Program-made: the position numbers and the translations under genes
DNA from: Guillardia theta CCMP2712
Lineage: Eukaryota; Cryptophyceae; Pyrenomonadales; Geminigeraceae
DNA: 30,261 bases
Reading direction: 5' to 3'
NCBI RefSeq assembly: GCF_000315625.1
Contig: NW_005434527.1
Location: forward strand, 113,729 to 143,989
Part shown: positions 21,040-30,097 of the stretch, in pieces
Layout of the letters: each line of letters starts with the position of its first letter
How positions within the stretch are numbered: the first letter of the stretch is position 1
The notes under the pieces: generated by a model
Seen by the model: only the letters and a program-made list of their open reading frames with translations
Databases searched by the model: none
What the model was told of the DNA's origin: nothing

Positions 21040-21740
21040 CCACCTTCCACCTACTTCCATCACCCCCACCCCATCCTCTTCATCATTTTCCCACCCCCTC
21101 CCCATCGAATCCCATCACCTCATCGCTAACCCGTACTTTTCACCTTTATCACCCCCTCATTTATACGGGATGTACAACCCCCCCGTGTTAGTCTAACCCT
21201 GGACATGACCCCACCCAACGGCCTCTTGTTTTCATTACTACCCACCCCTTGCGACTGGTGGATGAGGGGACGTAGAGGGGGTAGGGGTGTACTGGTCGGG
21301 TCAGGAATGGGGGTGAGGGGGTCTACTTTCAAGTACCTTGAACAGGGCTGGGATAACCAGGGGTGGTCAACCCATCCATGATGTGAGGGTGGGGTATTCA
21401 AATAGATCTAGAGGGGGTAGGGGGTATTAAAAGGATATATGGTCCAACATGAGGTGGATTGGACTGAATTTTATAAGGAAGACCAGGGGTAGTCCAAGAG
21501 CCTTATTGTATACCCGTCCTTTAGAGGTAATTTTCAATTGATTTGTATAGGTGGGGGTAGTCGGGATTCCTACAGTGTTCCTATGACCACGGTCTTTATG
21601 TCATCAAACCACCCCCCTTCACTGACCCCCTAAGATAATAGTTCAACACTACCCACCACATATTTCCCCACTAAAGAGTAGTGTAATATACCGGTCCAAA
21701 TAATCTCAAGAGGTACCCTACCCCACCGTCATCCTCACGC
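21040..21740. promoter_or_regulatory. TACCCC/GGGGTA-rich block in the ADCK / unknown-gene divergent spacer
   Basis: This is the longest block of its kind here, with motifs on both strands: CATCACCCCCACCCC, GTACAACCCCCCC, ACTACCCACCCC, then GAGGGGGTAGGGGTGTACTGG, GAATGGGGGTGAGGGGG and AGAGGGGGTAGGGGG. Several closely spaced G-runs on the plus strand (about 21265-21325 and 21390-21425) could form G-quadruplexes. No exon was found. Confidence 0.55.
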
Positions 21741-21948
21741 GTGCAGCGTTGAGAGTTCAAACCGATTGGCGAAGTTTTTTGAAGAAGTTTGTGGAAGTTT
21801 GAAAGTTTGAAAGTTTTGAAGTCTGAGGGTTGAGAAAGTTTGAAACTATGCAAGTCAAGTAGAACTAAAGTTTCTGCTATGCTCGCAATGAAGCCCATGG
21901 CCGACTCTAGGGTTGCATCGCCCCAGTCCCCTCCTTCCGCTAGCCCTC

Positions 21949-21950
<2 letters not shown>

Positions 21951-22026
<76 letters not shown>

Positions 22027-22115
22027 TCTGCTTCTGCTGCTGCTTCTGCTTCTGCTTCTGCTTCTGCTTCTGCTTCTGCTTCTGCTTCTGCTTCTGCTTC
22101 TGCTTCTGCTCCTGC
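21951..22115. repeat. (CTCCTG)n then (CTTCTG)n hexanucleotide array
   Basis: A perfect CTCCTG run passes through a CTGCTG transition into a CTTCTG run. It lies about 120 bases upstream of the start of the plus-strand 414-aa gene, possibly in its 5' UTR or promoter. Long open frames on both strands here (poly Ala-Pro, poly Gln-Glu or Lys, poly Ser-Arg) are repeat artefacts. Confidence 0.9.
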
Positions 22116-22237
22116 TCCTGCTGCTCTTCATCATCATTCTTTCTGCTCCTCACGAATCTCGCAAAGCCGCAGCCATGTTGTTACTGGCATCTATTCCCGT
22201 TCTAACAAGTAGAGATCTGACCCTCGCACTCTGCTAG

Positions 22238-25069
22238 ATGAGGACATGGCTGGTGGTGATGACGATCACGCTCGTCGAGTTGAGCATGTTGGAGCGCGAC
22301 GAGGGAGCAAGCACGAAACCCCCGATGAGCTTGTCGGAACTTCTTCACGTCCTGTAATGATCGAAGTGTAGCCTGACACATCCATCCGCTGATAGTCAAC
22401 CCATAGGAGAGACCGATCGAAGATGCTGAGAAGATGGCCGCTGAACAGACCGCCATGGCAGCTGGGGGCGGAACTTGAGGCGAGTGATAGTGATCCGAGG
22501 TCAATCCTGATCCCCCGACCAGGAGCTCTACAGAGACTGTGGAGAGGATTCACGTTTTGGGTGACCGATGTTGAATTACAGTGAGGTGATGTAAAGGATG
22601 CTCTTGGCAGGGGGCTTCAGATCTTAGGGGACATCGACGACGAGACTTACGTGAAGTCAACGCCGTTTGTATGACATGGGATCCTTTGTTGGGTGCGTCT
22701 GACATGGACCAACGCCAGTATTCGCTGTATCAGCGATACATGACGTGAGTTGTGAAAACTGTCGCGATATTATTGACGGGAGATGTCGGCAAGACAGGAT
22801 GGGGCCAGACAATGTGTCGTATATTGATGAGTCCGTCGGAATGTTCACTCACGCAGAGCTGGCGAGATACAGGTGGTTGCCTAGTCTCACTTGCAGCATT
22901 GGATGACGTGGCGAGTCAGATGTCCTGGAAACGGACCGATCAGGAAGATCTCAGTAGAGGAGCACGTGCGCCTGGACGCGAACCTTTTCCCGTCGACCTG
23001 ACCGTCTTCAAAGGACGCCTGGGTTGATCAGTGGCACGAGCGAATTGCAAAGATGGCGCCGGAGGATTCGTCAGGGCTACCGAAGCACATGATCTTTGAT
23101 CCGTGAGATGCCTGCACCGTCTCTCTTTGAAGTCTCTGCAAACTCACCCCGTGAGGCAGAGTTCGAATCGTGCACGGGGAGAAAGAGAGGGACAGTCATT
23201 GCTACACAGCCATGTTGCGAGCATAGTCAGTTCTTGCTCCTTGCCTCTGCTCTTCGTGACCTCTCCTTTGACTCTCCAGTCGCCAATCGCATTACCTCAA
23301 GAGCTTCTCGGGTCACAGCGCAAAGAATCAGCATGGTGATTGTGTGTGGGAGCAACAAGAAGCTGAGATGTGTCAAGGCGAGTTCATGGCAGAGCCTGAC
23401 GTGCTCTTCGGACAAGTGCCTGGATGGATGTCAAGGTTGTTGTGACGTCATCACATGGCGATGTCACGTTCTCCCGTCACTCACGCCCGCATCTCAGATT
23501 GGAGCTGGACGAAAAGATGCGCGTCTTCGATGCCCGCATGTTGGCTGACATGCGGCCGGCACTGGAGCGGAGAAACATTACCGCGATGCTGGAGACAGTC
23601 CATCGGTAGGTGTGAGTTGCTCGTAAGGTGTCGCGTGAGCGATGAAGCAGGGGGCTGCGGTCTGAGGGCTTGACAGAGAAGGACATCTGTCCAGGAACAA
23701 ACTCGAGGTGAAATCGTTCACGAATTCTTTCTGCAATGCGCATCTTACCTTGGATCGACTCAACTTTGTCACCACCAGTGCGATCTCTCCTCCTTGTGAA
23801 CTCCTTGTCTCCTGCAGATCTTCGCGATTCATCGATGCAATCTTCTTCACTCAAGTCGTCATCTGCCCCACTCGTGGCCTCGTCAACTTGACGTTCACCA
23901 AGAATGTCAGTCATAGACCATGGGCCATCGACAAGTGAGTCACTCGCTGATCCTGTTTCTCCTCCATCCTCCCCTCCTCTTCTTTCTCTTCCTCTTCCCC
24001 ATTCCTCTCTTCCTTTTCTACCCCTCTCTCCCTCCCCTCCCTGCCTGTTTCCCCCTTTCCTATCTTCGTTCCCTTCCCTTCCCTCCCTCCTTTCCCTTCG
24101 TGTACCCCTTCCCTATCTTTCCTTCCTTCCCCTCCCCTCCCCTCCCCTCTCCCTTCTCTCCCTTCTGTCCTGCCTTGTCAACTGCTCTCAGATTTGGGCA
24201 TGCGTTAGACTTCCCGAGGAGGCCCAACGGGAAGATCATTGCAGAGGTTTTGACAGATGGAGACATCGAAGCTCTCAAGTCTGCCAACAAGCAAGACACT
24301 TCTCCGCCTCTCCGCCTCGCTCACTCCTCCTCCGCAGATACTCTGAGGTCTCATCAGCGCCAACAGAGAGGGAGGAGGAGAGGATAAAGCGGAAATCGTC
24401 TTATGTCAAGAGGATCGAGTACGCCAAGGTCTTAATGTGGAAGGTGAAAACATCTTGAATTACGCTGCTGCCGCCCCCACCTTCACCTGCTGCTGCTGCT
24501 GCTGCTGCTGCTGCCCCCACCTTCACCTGCTGCTGCTGCTGCTGCCGCCGCCGCCCCACCTTCACCTGCTGCTGCTGCTCGCCGCCCCACCTTCACCTGC
24601 TGCTGCTGCTGCTGCTGCCGCCGCCCCCACCTTCACCTGCTGCTGCTGCTGCTGCCGCCGCCGCCCCCACCTTCACCTGCTGCTGCTGCCGCCGCCGCCC
24701 CCACCTTCACCTGCTGCTGCCGCCGCCGCCCCCACCTTCACCTGCTGCTGCTGCTGCCGCCGCCGCCCCCACCTTCACCTGCTGCTGCTGCTGCCGCCCC
24801 CACCTTCACCTGCTGCTGCTGCTGCTGCTGCTGCTGCTTCATCGCCACGAGGAGCAGATAGAACGATGTCGAGAAGTGTTGAAAGATGACGGGCATGGTT
24901 TTGGCGTTGCTGATGTCACGATTCATTGGAGCAGTCGCAAGAAGATTTCATGCGGAGGGAGCAGAGGAAGTTTCTCAAGCAGGTGGTACCAACTGGTTCA
25001 TTGCTGTGTTGATGTGGAGCAGGCAAGACAGAAGAAGAGTGGCTCGACGATGTTCAACATGGTGGTTAA
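22238..25069 (+). CDS. unrecognised 414-aa protein with a hydrophobic N-terminus
   Basis: Fifteen phase-consistent exons: 22238-22353, 22407-22560, 22621-22650, 22719-22744, 22798-22872, 22920-22965, 23014-23102, 23280-23435, 23498-23605, 23818-23934, 24192-24278, 24338-24443, 24858-24897, 24935-24982 and 25023-25069. No long open frame reveals it. The start MRTWLVVMTITLVELSML resembles a signal peptide or anchor. Visible features: a Trp/Arg-rich stretch (about 45-95), ETYYSLYQRYMTMGPDNV, EEHDAWVDQWHERIAKM, a charged helix ELDEKMRVFDARMLADMRPA, and an acidic end (KTEEEWLDDVQHGG). I do not recognise a family. The last two introns (37 and 40 nt) are very short; without them the last exon reads through to 25097. 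Intron 12 holds a large minisatellite. It is convergent with ABCF2. Confidence 0.65.
24471..24838 (+). repeat. ten-copy CCCCACCTTCACCTGCTG minisatellite in an intron
   Basis: Ten copies of the core CCCCACCTTCACCTGCTG are separated by variable (CTG)n and (CCG)n runs, giving unit lengths of roughly 25-50 bp. The array occupies most of the 414-nt intron 12 of the 414-aa gene. It has no AG dinucleotide on the plus strand, so it cannot supply a false acceptor. On the minus strand each core reads CAGGTGAAGG, a donor-like sequence. Confidence 0.9.
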
Positions 25070-25250
25070 AAGCCATGAGCAGATAACTCAAGGTTAACAA
25101 GTGTGCTCGATGAGATTTGGACTGAGCAAACGGCAACACGATGAGAGTGGGAGGAGACAAGGACAACTGAAGAGAGCATCTCCACGAGTCAATGTACTTC
25201 ATTACACTCTAACCAATAACAGGCGGTTAGTAACCGTCAAGACCAGCTCC

Positions 25251-27328
25251 TCACTGCGGGGTGGTGAGCCCAGCCTTAACCTTCCTCTCCATATCCTTGG
25301 TCAATTTCTTCTTATACTCGAGGATGTCTCCCTTCCACACCTCAACCTTCTTGTTCTCGCACAACCAAACCTCCTTAGCCACCTTGCCGATCAACCTGAA
25401 ATCGTGCGACACCAGCACCATGCCTCCCGCGAACTCGTTGATCGCGTCCGCCAGCGAGTCGATCGACTCCATGTCAAGATGGTTGGTTGGCTCATCAAGG
25501 AAGAGGATGTGCGGATTGCACTCGGCGATATAGGCGAAGACGAGGCGAGACTTCTGTCCGTCCGACATGTACTTGATCTTCGCTGTCTGCATCTCACCGG
25601 AGACTCCGAACCTCCCGACGCGACTTCTCCATGCCTCGAGCTCCAGGTTCTTCTCAGGGAACTGAGAGTTCATGTACTCCAGAGGCGTCATGTCCTCGTC
25701 CAGCTGATCCACCGAGTGCTGATGGAACTTGGCGATCTTAAGATGCGAATGTTTCTTCACGTCTCCCCTGGTGGGGCTCAGCTCCCCGTACATCAGCTTC
25801 AGCAGCGTACTCTTTCCTGCTCCGTTGGGACCGATGAGAGCGATGCGAGAGTCGAGATCCACAGAGAGCTCCAGGTGCTTGTAGAGCATGTCCTCTTCTT
25901 TGCCACTGTACGCAAAGGAGACATCGTTGATCGCGAGGACGGGAGGAGGGATCGATCCGCAGTCAGGGAAATGAAACTTGATGCTGCGATCATTCTCAGG
26001 TTTCTCGGTGAGTCCAGCCTCCATCATCTTGTCAATAATCTTCTGCTTCGACTGAGCCTGCTTCACCAAATTGGCATATGTACCACAGGATGCGATGAAT
26101 TCTTTCAAGTGCTTGATGTCCGCCTGCTCCTTCTCATAGCGCTTCATCTGATTGACATCATTCTCCCTCTTTGTCTTGACAAAAGAATCGTAGTTTCCTC
26201 CGTAGTAGACGAACTTTCTCTTAGACGTCAAGTGAATGATGTGGGAGCAAACTCCATTCAAGAAATCTTCCGAGTGAGAGACAAGAACAAGAATTCCAGG
26301 ATACTTTGCCAAGTAGCTCTCCAACCAGCAGCAGGACTCCATATCCAAATGGTTCGTGGGCTCGTCCAGGAGAAGAAGCACAGGCTGCAATAGCAGAGCA
26401 CGGCCAAGTGACACTCGCATACGCCATCCTCCGGACAGATCTCGAGTTTTCTTCTGGAGGAAAGCGTGCGAGAAACCCAAACCAATGAGAATCTCGGTCG
26501 CGCGGACTTCAAAGGTAGACGGATCCATACGATCGATGCGCTCGTAGATGTCCTGTGCACAAGGGTAAGGGTAAGGGAAAGGGAAAGGGAAAGGGAAAGG
26601 GCGGGGGCGGGGGCAAGAGGCGGGGGCAAGAGGCGAGGGGAAGAGGGAGCGCGAGGAGTTACCTGGAGGATCTCTGCTTCAGGCCCGTGGCTCTCAAGAA
26701 CCATCTCAGCGAGTTTCTCCAACTTCTCCACCTTCTCTCTGACAACGTCCACCACAGCCTCCACAGCAGTTCTCTCGCTGGGCTCAGCTTCTTCCTCGAG
26801 GTGGTAAATATCAATGTGGTCGGGGATCGGAAGCTCTCTAGAGGCCAGGGCAGTCAGGAAAGTAGACTTCCCGGACCCGTTTGAACCGATGAGACCATAG
26901 CGGTTTCCGTACGAGAGCTCCAGAGTGGTGTCCTCGATCAAGCGCTTGCCGTACAGCTGTAGAGAGAAGGAGATGATCTTCAAATCCCTTGAGAGAGGGT
27001 TCGATCCAAGCTCTCCTGTTCAACCACTTTGTGTCAGCCTTGAGCTGCGACAAGCCGTCGCCTCCTACACACACACGAGCAAACACACAGCACCCCAAGC
27101 TAATACATAGCCTCGACAGCACGTACCAGTAACATTTCTGGCAGCAGCAGCTTCTTTGTTTGCGACGGACTTGGAGACAGTCGAAGTGCTCAAGTTCTTC
27201 AAGGCAGCGGCAGCATCTTCAGCTCCAGCATCCCCTTCGTTCTCTTTGTCCTCCTTGCCAGCCTTCTTCTTCTCCTGCTTCTCCTGGCGCTTCTGCTTTG
27301 CGCTCTTCTTCGGTTCTTCTTTGCCCAT
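25251..27328 (-). CDS. ABCF2: ABCF2-type (ARB1/GCN20 class) ABC ATPase (618 aa)
   Basis: Three exons: 27328-27127, 27015-26663 and 26552-25251, with introns of 111 and 109 nt, phase-consistent. The N-terminus is Lys/Glu-rich (MGKEEPKKSAKQKRQEKQEK). Domain 1 has Walker A GSNGSGKST, signature LSGGWRMR and Walker B LLLLDEPTNHLD. A linker with KTKRENDVNQMKRYEKEQ precedes domain 2, which has GPNGAGKST, signature MSDGQKSR and ILFLDEPTNHLD. Length and order match ABCF2. It has no membrane segments. ABCF2/ARB1 proteins act in ribosome biogenesis and translation in cytosol and nucleus. The start is at the first Met of the basic tail. The second intron contains a GGGAAA/GGGTAA-like run, pyrimidine-rich on the coding strand. 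An antisense open frame of 430 codons (25101-26393) is a shadow. Confidence 0.96.
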
Positions 27329-27479
27329 GGTTTCGATCTGCTTCCTCAGGAGGTTCGAGCAAGAGACTAGTGTGCGCTGGTACTGAACCCTCTCCTCCTG
27401 CCGCCGCCTGGCCTGTGCGCGGGAATTGCGATACCTACCTCCAAGGGAAGCGGGTGGACGACACGAATTGAGTGAAAGG

Positions 27480-28030
27480 GTGGGGTCTTAAACCTAATGA
27501 GATTGTACCTGAGATAAATAGCTATGGTACTGAATAAAATATTCTACTAAAACTAATTGTATGATGTTTACAATTTATCAGTACAAATTTGAGATGACAG
27601 TACAAAATATATCGGGGACAAAATACCATCGGGGGTGATGACCCCTACCCACATGCTGCAGACCGCACGTGTGATCGTTCCCTCAACCTCTGCAAGTCCG
27701 CCTCACTGGAGACCACCCCATCCCCCATTCTCTCTGATGCTACTCATGTACCCCATGTAATTCCCTCCGATTGACCCGTACTTACATACCCTCACCCCCA
27801 GCCAATCGATACCCCTGCAAACTTGTACCCCCACCTCCTTTTGATCCTGAATCTAATTTGAGATGAGGGATAGTAGGGTACTTCCAGGTACCCACTTATA
27901 GGAATAGTACCCCTTCAAAGTCCCTATCTTAGAGGGGTACTCCTGATCTTCGAAGGGACAACTCCAATCTCTTCAGTCGCCCCTGCAGGCATAGAGGCCA
28001 TTAAGAGGACCCCTACCCCCCAATTAACTA
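27480..28030. promoter_or_regulatory. TACCCC-rich block upstream of ABCF2
   Basis: Contains GACCCCTACCCAC, CATGTACCCCATG, CATACCCTCACCCCC, CGATACCCCTGC, TTGTACCCCCACC, GGTACCCAC, AGTACCCCTTC and GGACCCCTACCCCCC. The left part (27490-27620) is AT-rich. No exon is seen. Confidence 0.55.
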
Positions 28031-28066
28031 GCCATGGACCAGGGTTACACCGACGGCATGTGATCA

Positions 28067-28074
28067 TATAAAGG
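28067..28074 (+). promoter_or_regulatory. TATA-box-like sequence
   Basis: TATAAAGG, preceded by CATGTGATCA, lies about 110 bases upstream of the ATG at 28179. The nearby word CATGTGATC also occurs at about 13708 in another divergent spacer. It is a possible core promoter for the small plus-strand gene. Confidence 0.35.
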
Positions 28075-28178
28075 CGCACCCCGGCGCCGGACCGGGGCCC
28101 GGGGCCGGGGCCCGGAAAAGTGGAGCGCGCCGGGCCGGGCTGTGACTGAGAGTGAGTGTGACAGTCACGGTGCAGCGA

Positions 28179-28579
28179 ATGCCGGCGTCCGATCAAGCGC
28201 ACTCGGAGGTAGAGAGCCCCGAATCAGGCTGCCGTAGGAGAGATGCCAGTCGGACGGTTTGAAAGTTTGTTTTGCCTGCAAGGATTGATAGTTCCCTTTG
28301 ACTCAACCAAACTCCCGGGCCTTGAAGGCGTCGGCCGGGCCCGGATACGCGGCACACTTTCCCAACCCTCTTGGCAAGTTTGCGAATACGGTAGTACAAG
28401 GAGGGGCAGGTGCGGCGGTACGGTAAACCTTCAAACAGTGTGCTGGAGATGGAACCGTTGAACAGGCGCGTGCAAGCGGGGACGAGAAGCTGATATCAGC
28501 GGGGGAGGTGGAGGTAGAGAAGCTGATATCAGCGAGGGAGGTGGAGGTAGCGAAGGCGAAGCTGGAAAAGACACCGTGA
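28179..28579 (+). CDS. possible small protein (56 aa) with an 11-residue repeat
   Basis: Two exons (28179-28208 and 28439-28579) join in phase 0 across a 228-nt GT-AG intron (GAG|GTAGAG ... TTCAAACAG|TGT). The product begins MPASDQAHSE and ends in an amphipathic repeat, EKLISAGEVEV then EKLISAREVEV, which corresponds to a 33-bp DNA duplication. A TATA-like box lies upstream. No family is recognised. The model is weak because exon 1 is ten codons and the intron is GC-rich; it does fit the strand alternation of the window. Confidence 0.35.
28484..28550 (+). repeat. 33-bp tandem duplication
   Basis: Two near-identical 33-bp units, each beginning GAGAAGCTGATATCAGCG, start at 28484 and 28517. The period is a multiple of three, and the repeat stays open in the proposed small gene. 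Confidence 0.85.
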
Positions 28580-28860
28580 TGCGAGCAAGAGGGCTCTGGC
28601 TCGCATGTATTGGGTTTATCTGAACTTCCCGCACATATTGCATGGAAATAACGTCGGCATTTCTTATTATCATACATGGCAAGTAGAGAGATGTTCTTGT
28701 TTGAATTTGCATTGCGATGTTTCCTGAAACAAGCATGATGGGGCTTGAGGTCCATCTGCATTGCCACCAAAGTTTTTGACTCTGGACCATGTTCGAGTGA
28801 AAATCTATCATTGTCTTAGAGAACATTCTCTGAGGCAGACTTGAAACTTCTAATAAACAA

Positions 28861-29400
28861 CTAGTATGATGGGGGCAGTGTCAGTGTGACACCATCATTG
28901 CTACACAGCCGTGCGGTGTATGGTGCCGTCATAGACAATATGTAGAGACAAGACTTTCCAACTTGACTCTCAACCGGGGCTTCAAGGGTCATGGTACCCG
29001 CCCCGTTGGAATCCAATGTGACAAATAAACAATTTATGTTTTCCAAGTTCTGGATCATGTAATGCTGGCCAATCTTTTTGAAACTGCTGCTTTTTGCACA
29101 AAGTTAAGTTTTTTACATGTGAAACAATGAATCTTAGTTGTCATCTTTCTCCAAGATCTCAGGGCGAGCTCTGATTGCAAGTTCTGCCAATGATTTCAAA
29201 TAAAGAAAGCCTTAAACTTTCTTGATCACTGTGAGCATCATTTCAGTTGTGTGCTCCCCGTCATCTCCGACTACAACTCTTTCCCAGGTCAGTACAATAC
29301 ACTCTTGGACTCACGGCCAAGCGTACGGTTCAAGTAGAGTTCTACTTCAGCTATACTTTGTGCCGAGGTTTAGAGTTCCTTCTTCTCCATCTCTTGTTCA
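28861..29400 (-). CDS. probable exon fragments of one or two unrecognised genes
   Basis: Two stretches look coding on the minus strand. The first (29058-28861) reads LDSNGAGTMTLEAPVES, then SCLYIL and ARLCSNDGVTLTLP; this resembles the Gly-rich strand pattern at the end of some secreted beta-sandwich domains, but that is only a resemblance. The second (about 29370-29212) reads VELYLNRTLG, then VVVGDDGEHTTEMMLTVIKK and a stop. Between them a 46-nt candidate intron (GTGATC...GGCAG, 29239-29194) leads to a different 45-codon open stretch. I cannot settle one model, so neither boundaries nor product are firm. Confidence 0.3.
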
Positions 29401-29415
29401 TGTCGCATCATACAG

Positions 29416-29431
29416 CCCCCCCCCCCCCCCC
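29416..29431. repeat. poly-C homopolymer run
   Basis: An uninterrupted run of about sixteen C residues in presumed non-coding sequence. Its length may be unreliable in an assembly. Confidence 0.85.
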
Positions 29432-29534
29432 TCGTGCATTCCGAGTCTCTTCATACCTGGGGAGTCAAATCTTTAAAAATAGCACAAAAGGCCTTAAACC
29501 ACACCTTTTCAGAAATGACTCTTCCTTCCAATCG

Positions 29535-29770
29535 GCATAATGGGACTACCCTACCACATGTTTTATGACATACCCTACCCCCAATCACCATTTCAAAGGC
29601 AAATACACACAATCATTACCCCTGTCACAGGCGTGTACTACCCTACCTCCTGTATATGCACGCGGCTTTTCATTCCAATCGCCGCCGGCTAAAAGCGATC
29701 TAAAAATACCCTCCAAGGTGGACCCACCCGTACATATCATAGGTTTTCCATGGGTCCGTCAAGGGGTTTA
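29535..29770. promoter_or_regulatory. TACCC-rich block upstream of the RWP-RK gene
   Basis: Contains GGACTACCCTACCAC, CATACCCTACCCCC, CATTACCCCTG and TACTACCCTACC within about 110 bases. It is the last block of this type in the window and sits between the minus-strand fragments and the RWP-RK gene. Confidence 0.45.
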
Positions 29771-29877
29771 CAAGTACTGATTATATGACTTTCTTGAATC
29801 CCTCCGACTGGTCGCTCGAATCCGTTTGCCCGTGCTCGCCTTCAACTTGTACACTTCTGCCCTCCCCTCTTGTCGCT

Positions 29878-29925
29878 CCTCCTCCTCCTCCTCCTCCTCC
29901 TCTTCCTCCTCCTCCTCATCCTCCA
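29878..29925. repeat. (CCT)n microsatellite
   Basis: A CTC/CCT run just upstream of the RWP-RK frame. In one plus-strand frame it would give poly-Ser followed by NIFDGTQTTKKQ, so it could belong to an upstream exon, but no splice joining was settled. Confidence 0.8.
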
Positions 29926-30097
29926 ACATCTTTGACGGGACCCAGACGACCAAGAAACAATTCAAAATTCTGTCGTCACTCCATTCCCACCCCCCTCGCG
30001 TCCTGATCCCCCCTTCTCCGATCTTTCTCCCACCTCCTGTGCTCACTTAGACTTCCCCGATTCAGATAAACAGCAGAATTCCTCCCTTCCTACCTCG

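Noticed and set aside
21671-22212. Long open frames with poly Ala-Pro, Gln-Glu/Lys or Ser-Arg on both strands
   Set aside because: They come from the hexanucleotide array, are open in several frames at once, and show no splice or family support.
22999-23001. In-frame TGA in the 414-aa gene, considered as selenocysteine or a nonsense mutation
   Set aside because: A 48-nt GT-AG intron (22966-23013) removes it in phase, with a pyrimidine-rich 3' end.
23100-23190. tRNA-like T-loop sequence (GTTCGAATC)
   Set aside because: The flanking bases do not pair as a T stem and no acceptor or anticodon arm can be drawn; it lies in an intron.
24471-24838. Regular repeat array considered as CRISPR
   Set aside because: The spacers are themselves CTG/CCG repeats of variable length, the locus is inside a eukaryotic intron, and no cas genes are present.
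25101-26393. 430-codon plus-strand open frame
   Set aside because: It is antisense to the large ABCF2 exon; the minus strand carries all the ABC motifs.
28303-28770. 155-codon minus-strand frame with a Cys/His segment (CRRYFHAIC) resembling part of a PHD finger
   Set aside because: Too few ordered Cys/His residues, a low-complexity Ser-rich middle, and overlap with the 33-bp repeat; no supporting exon structure.
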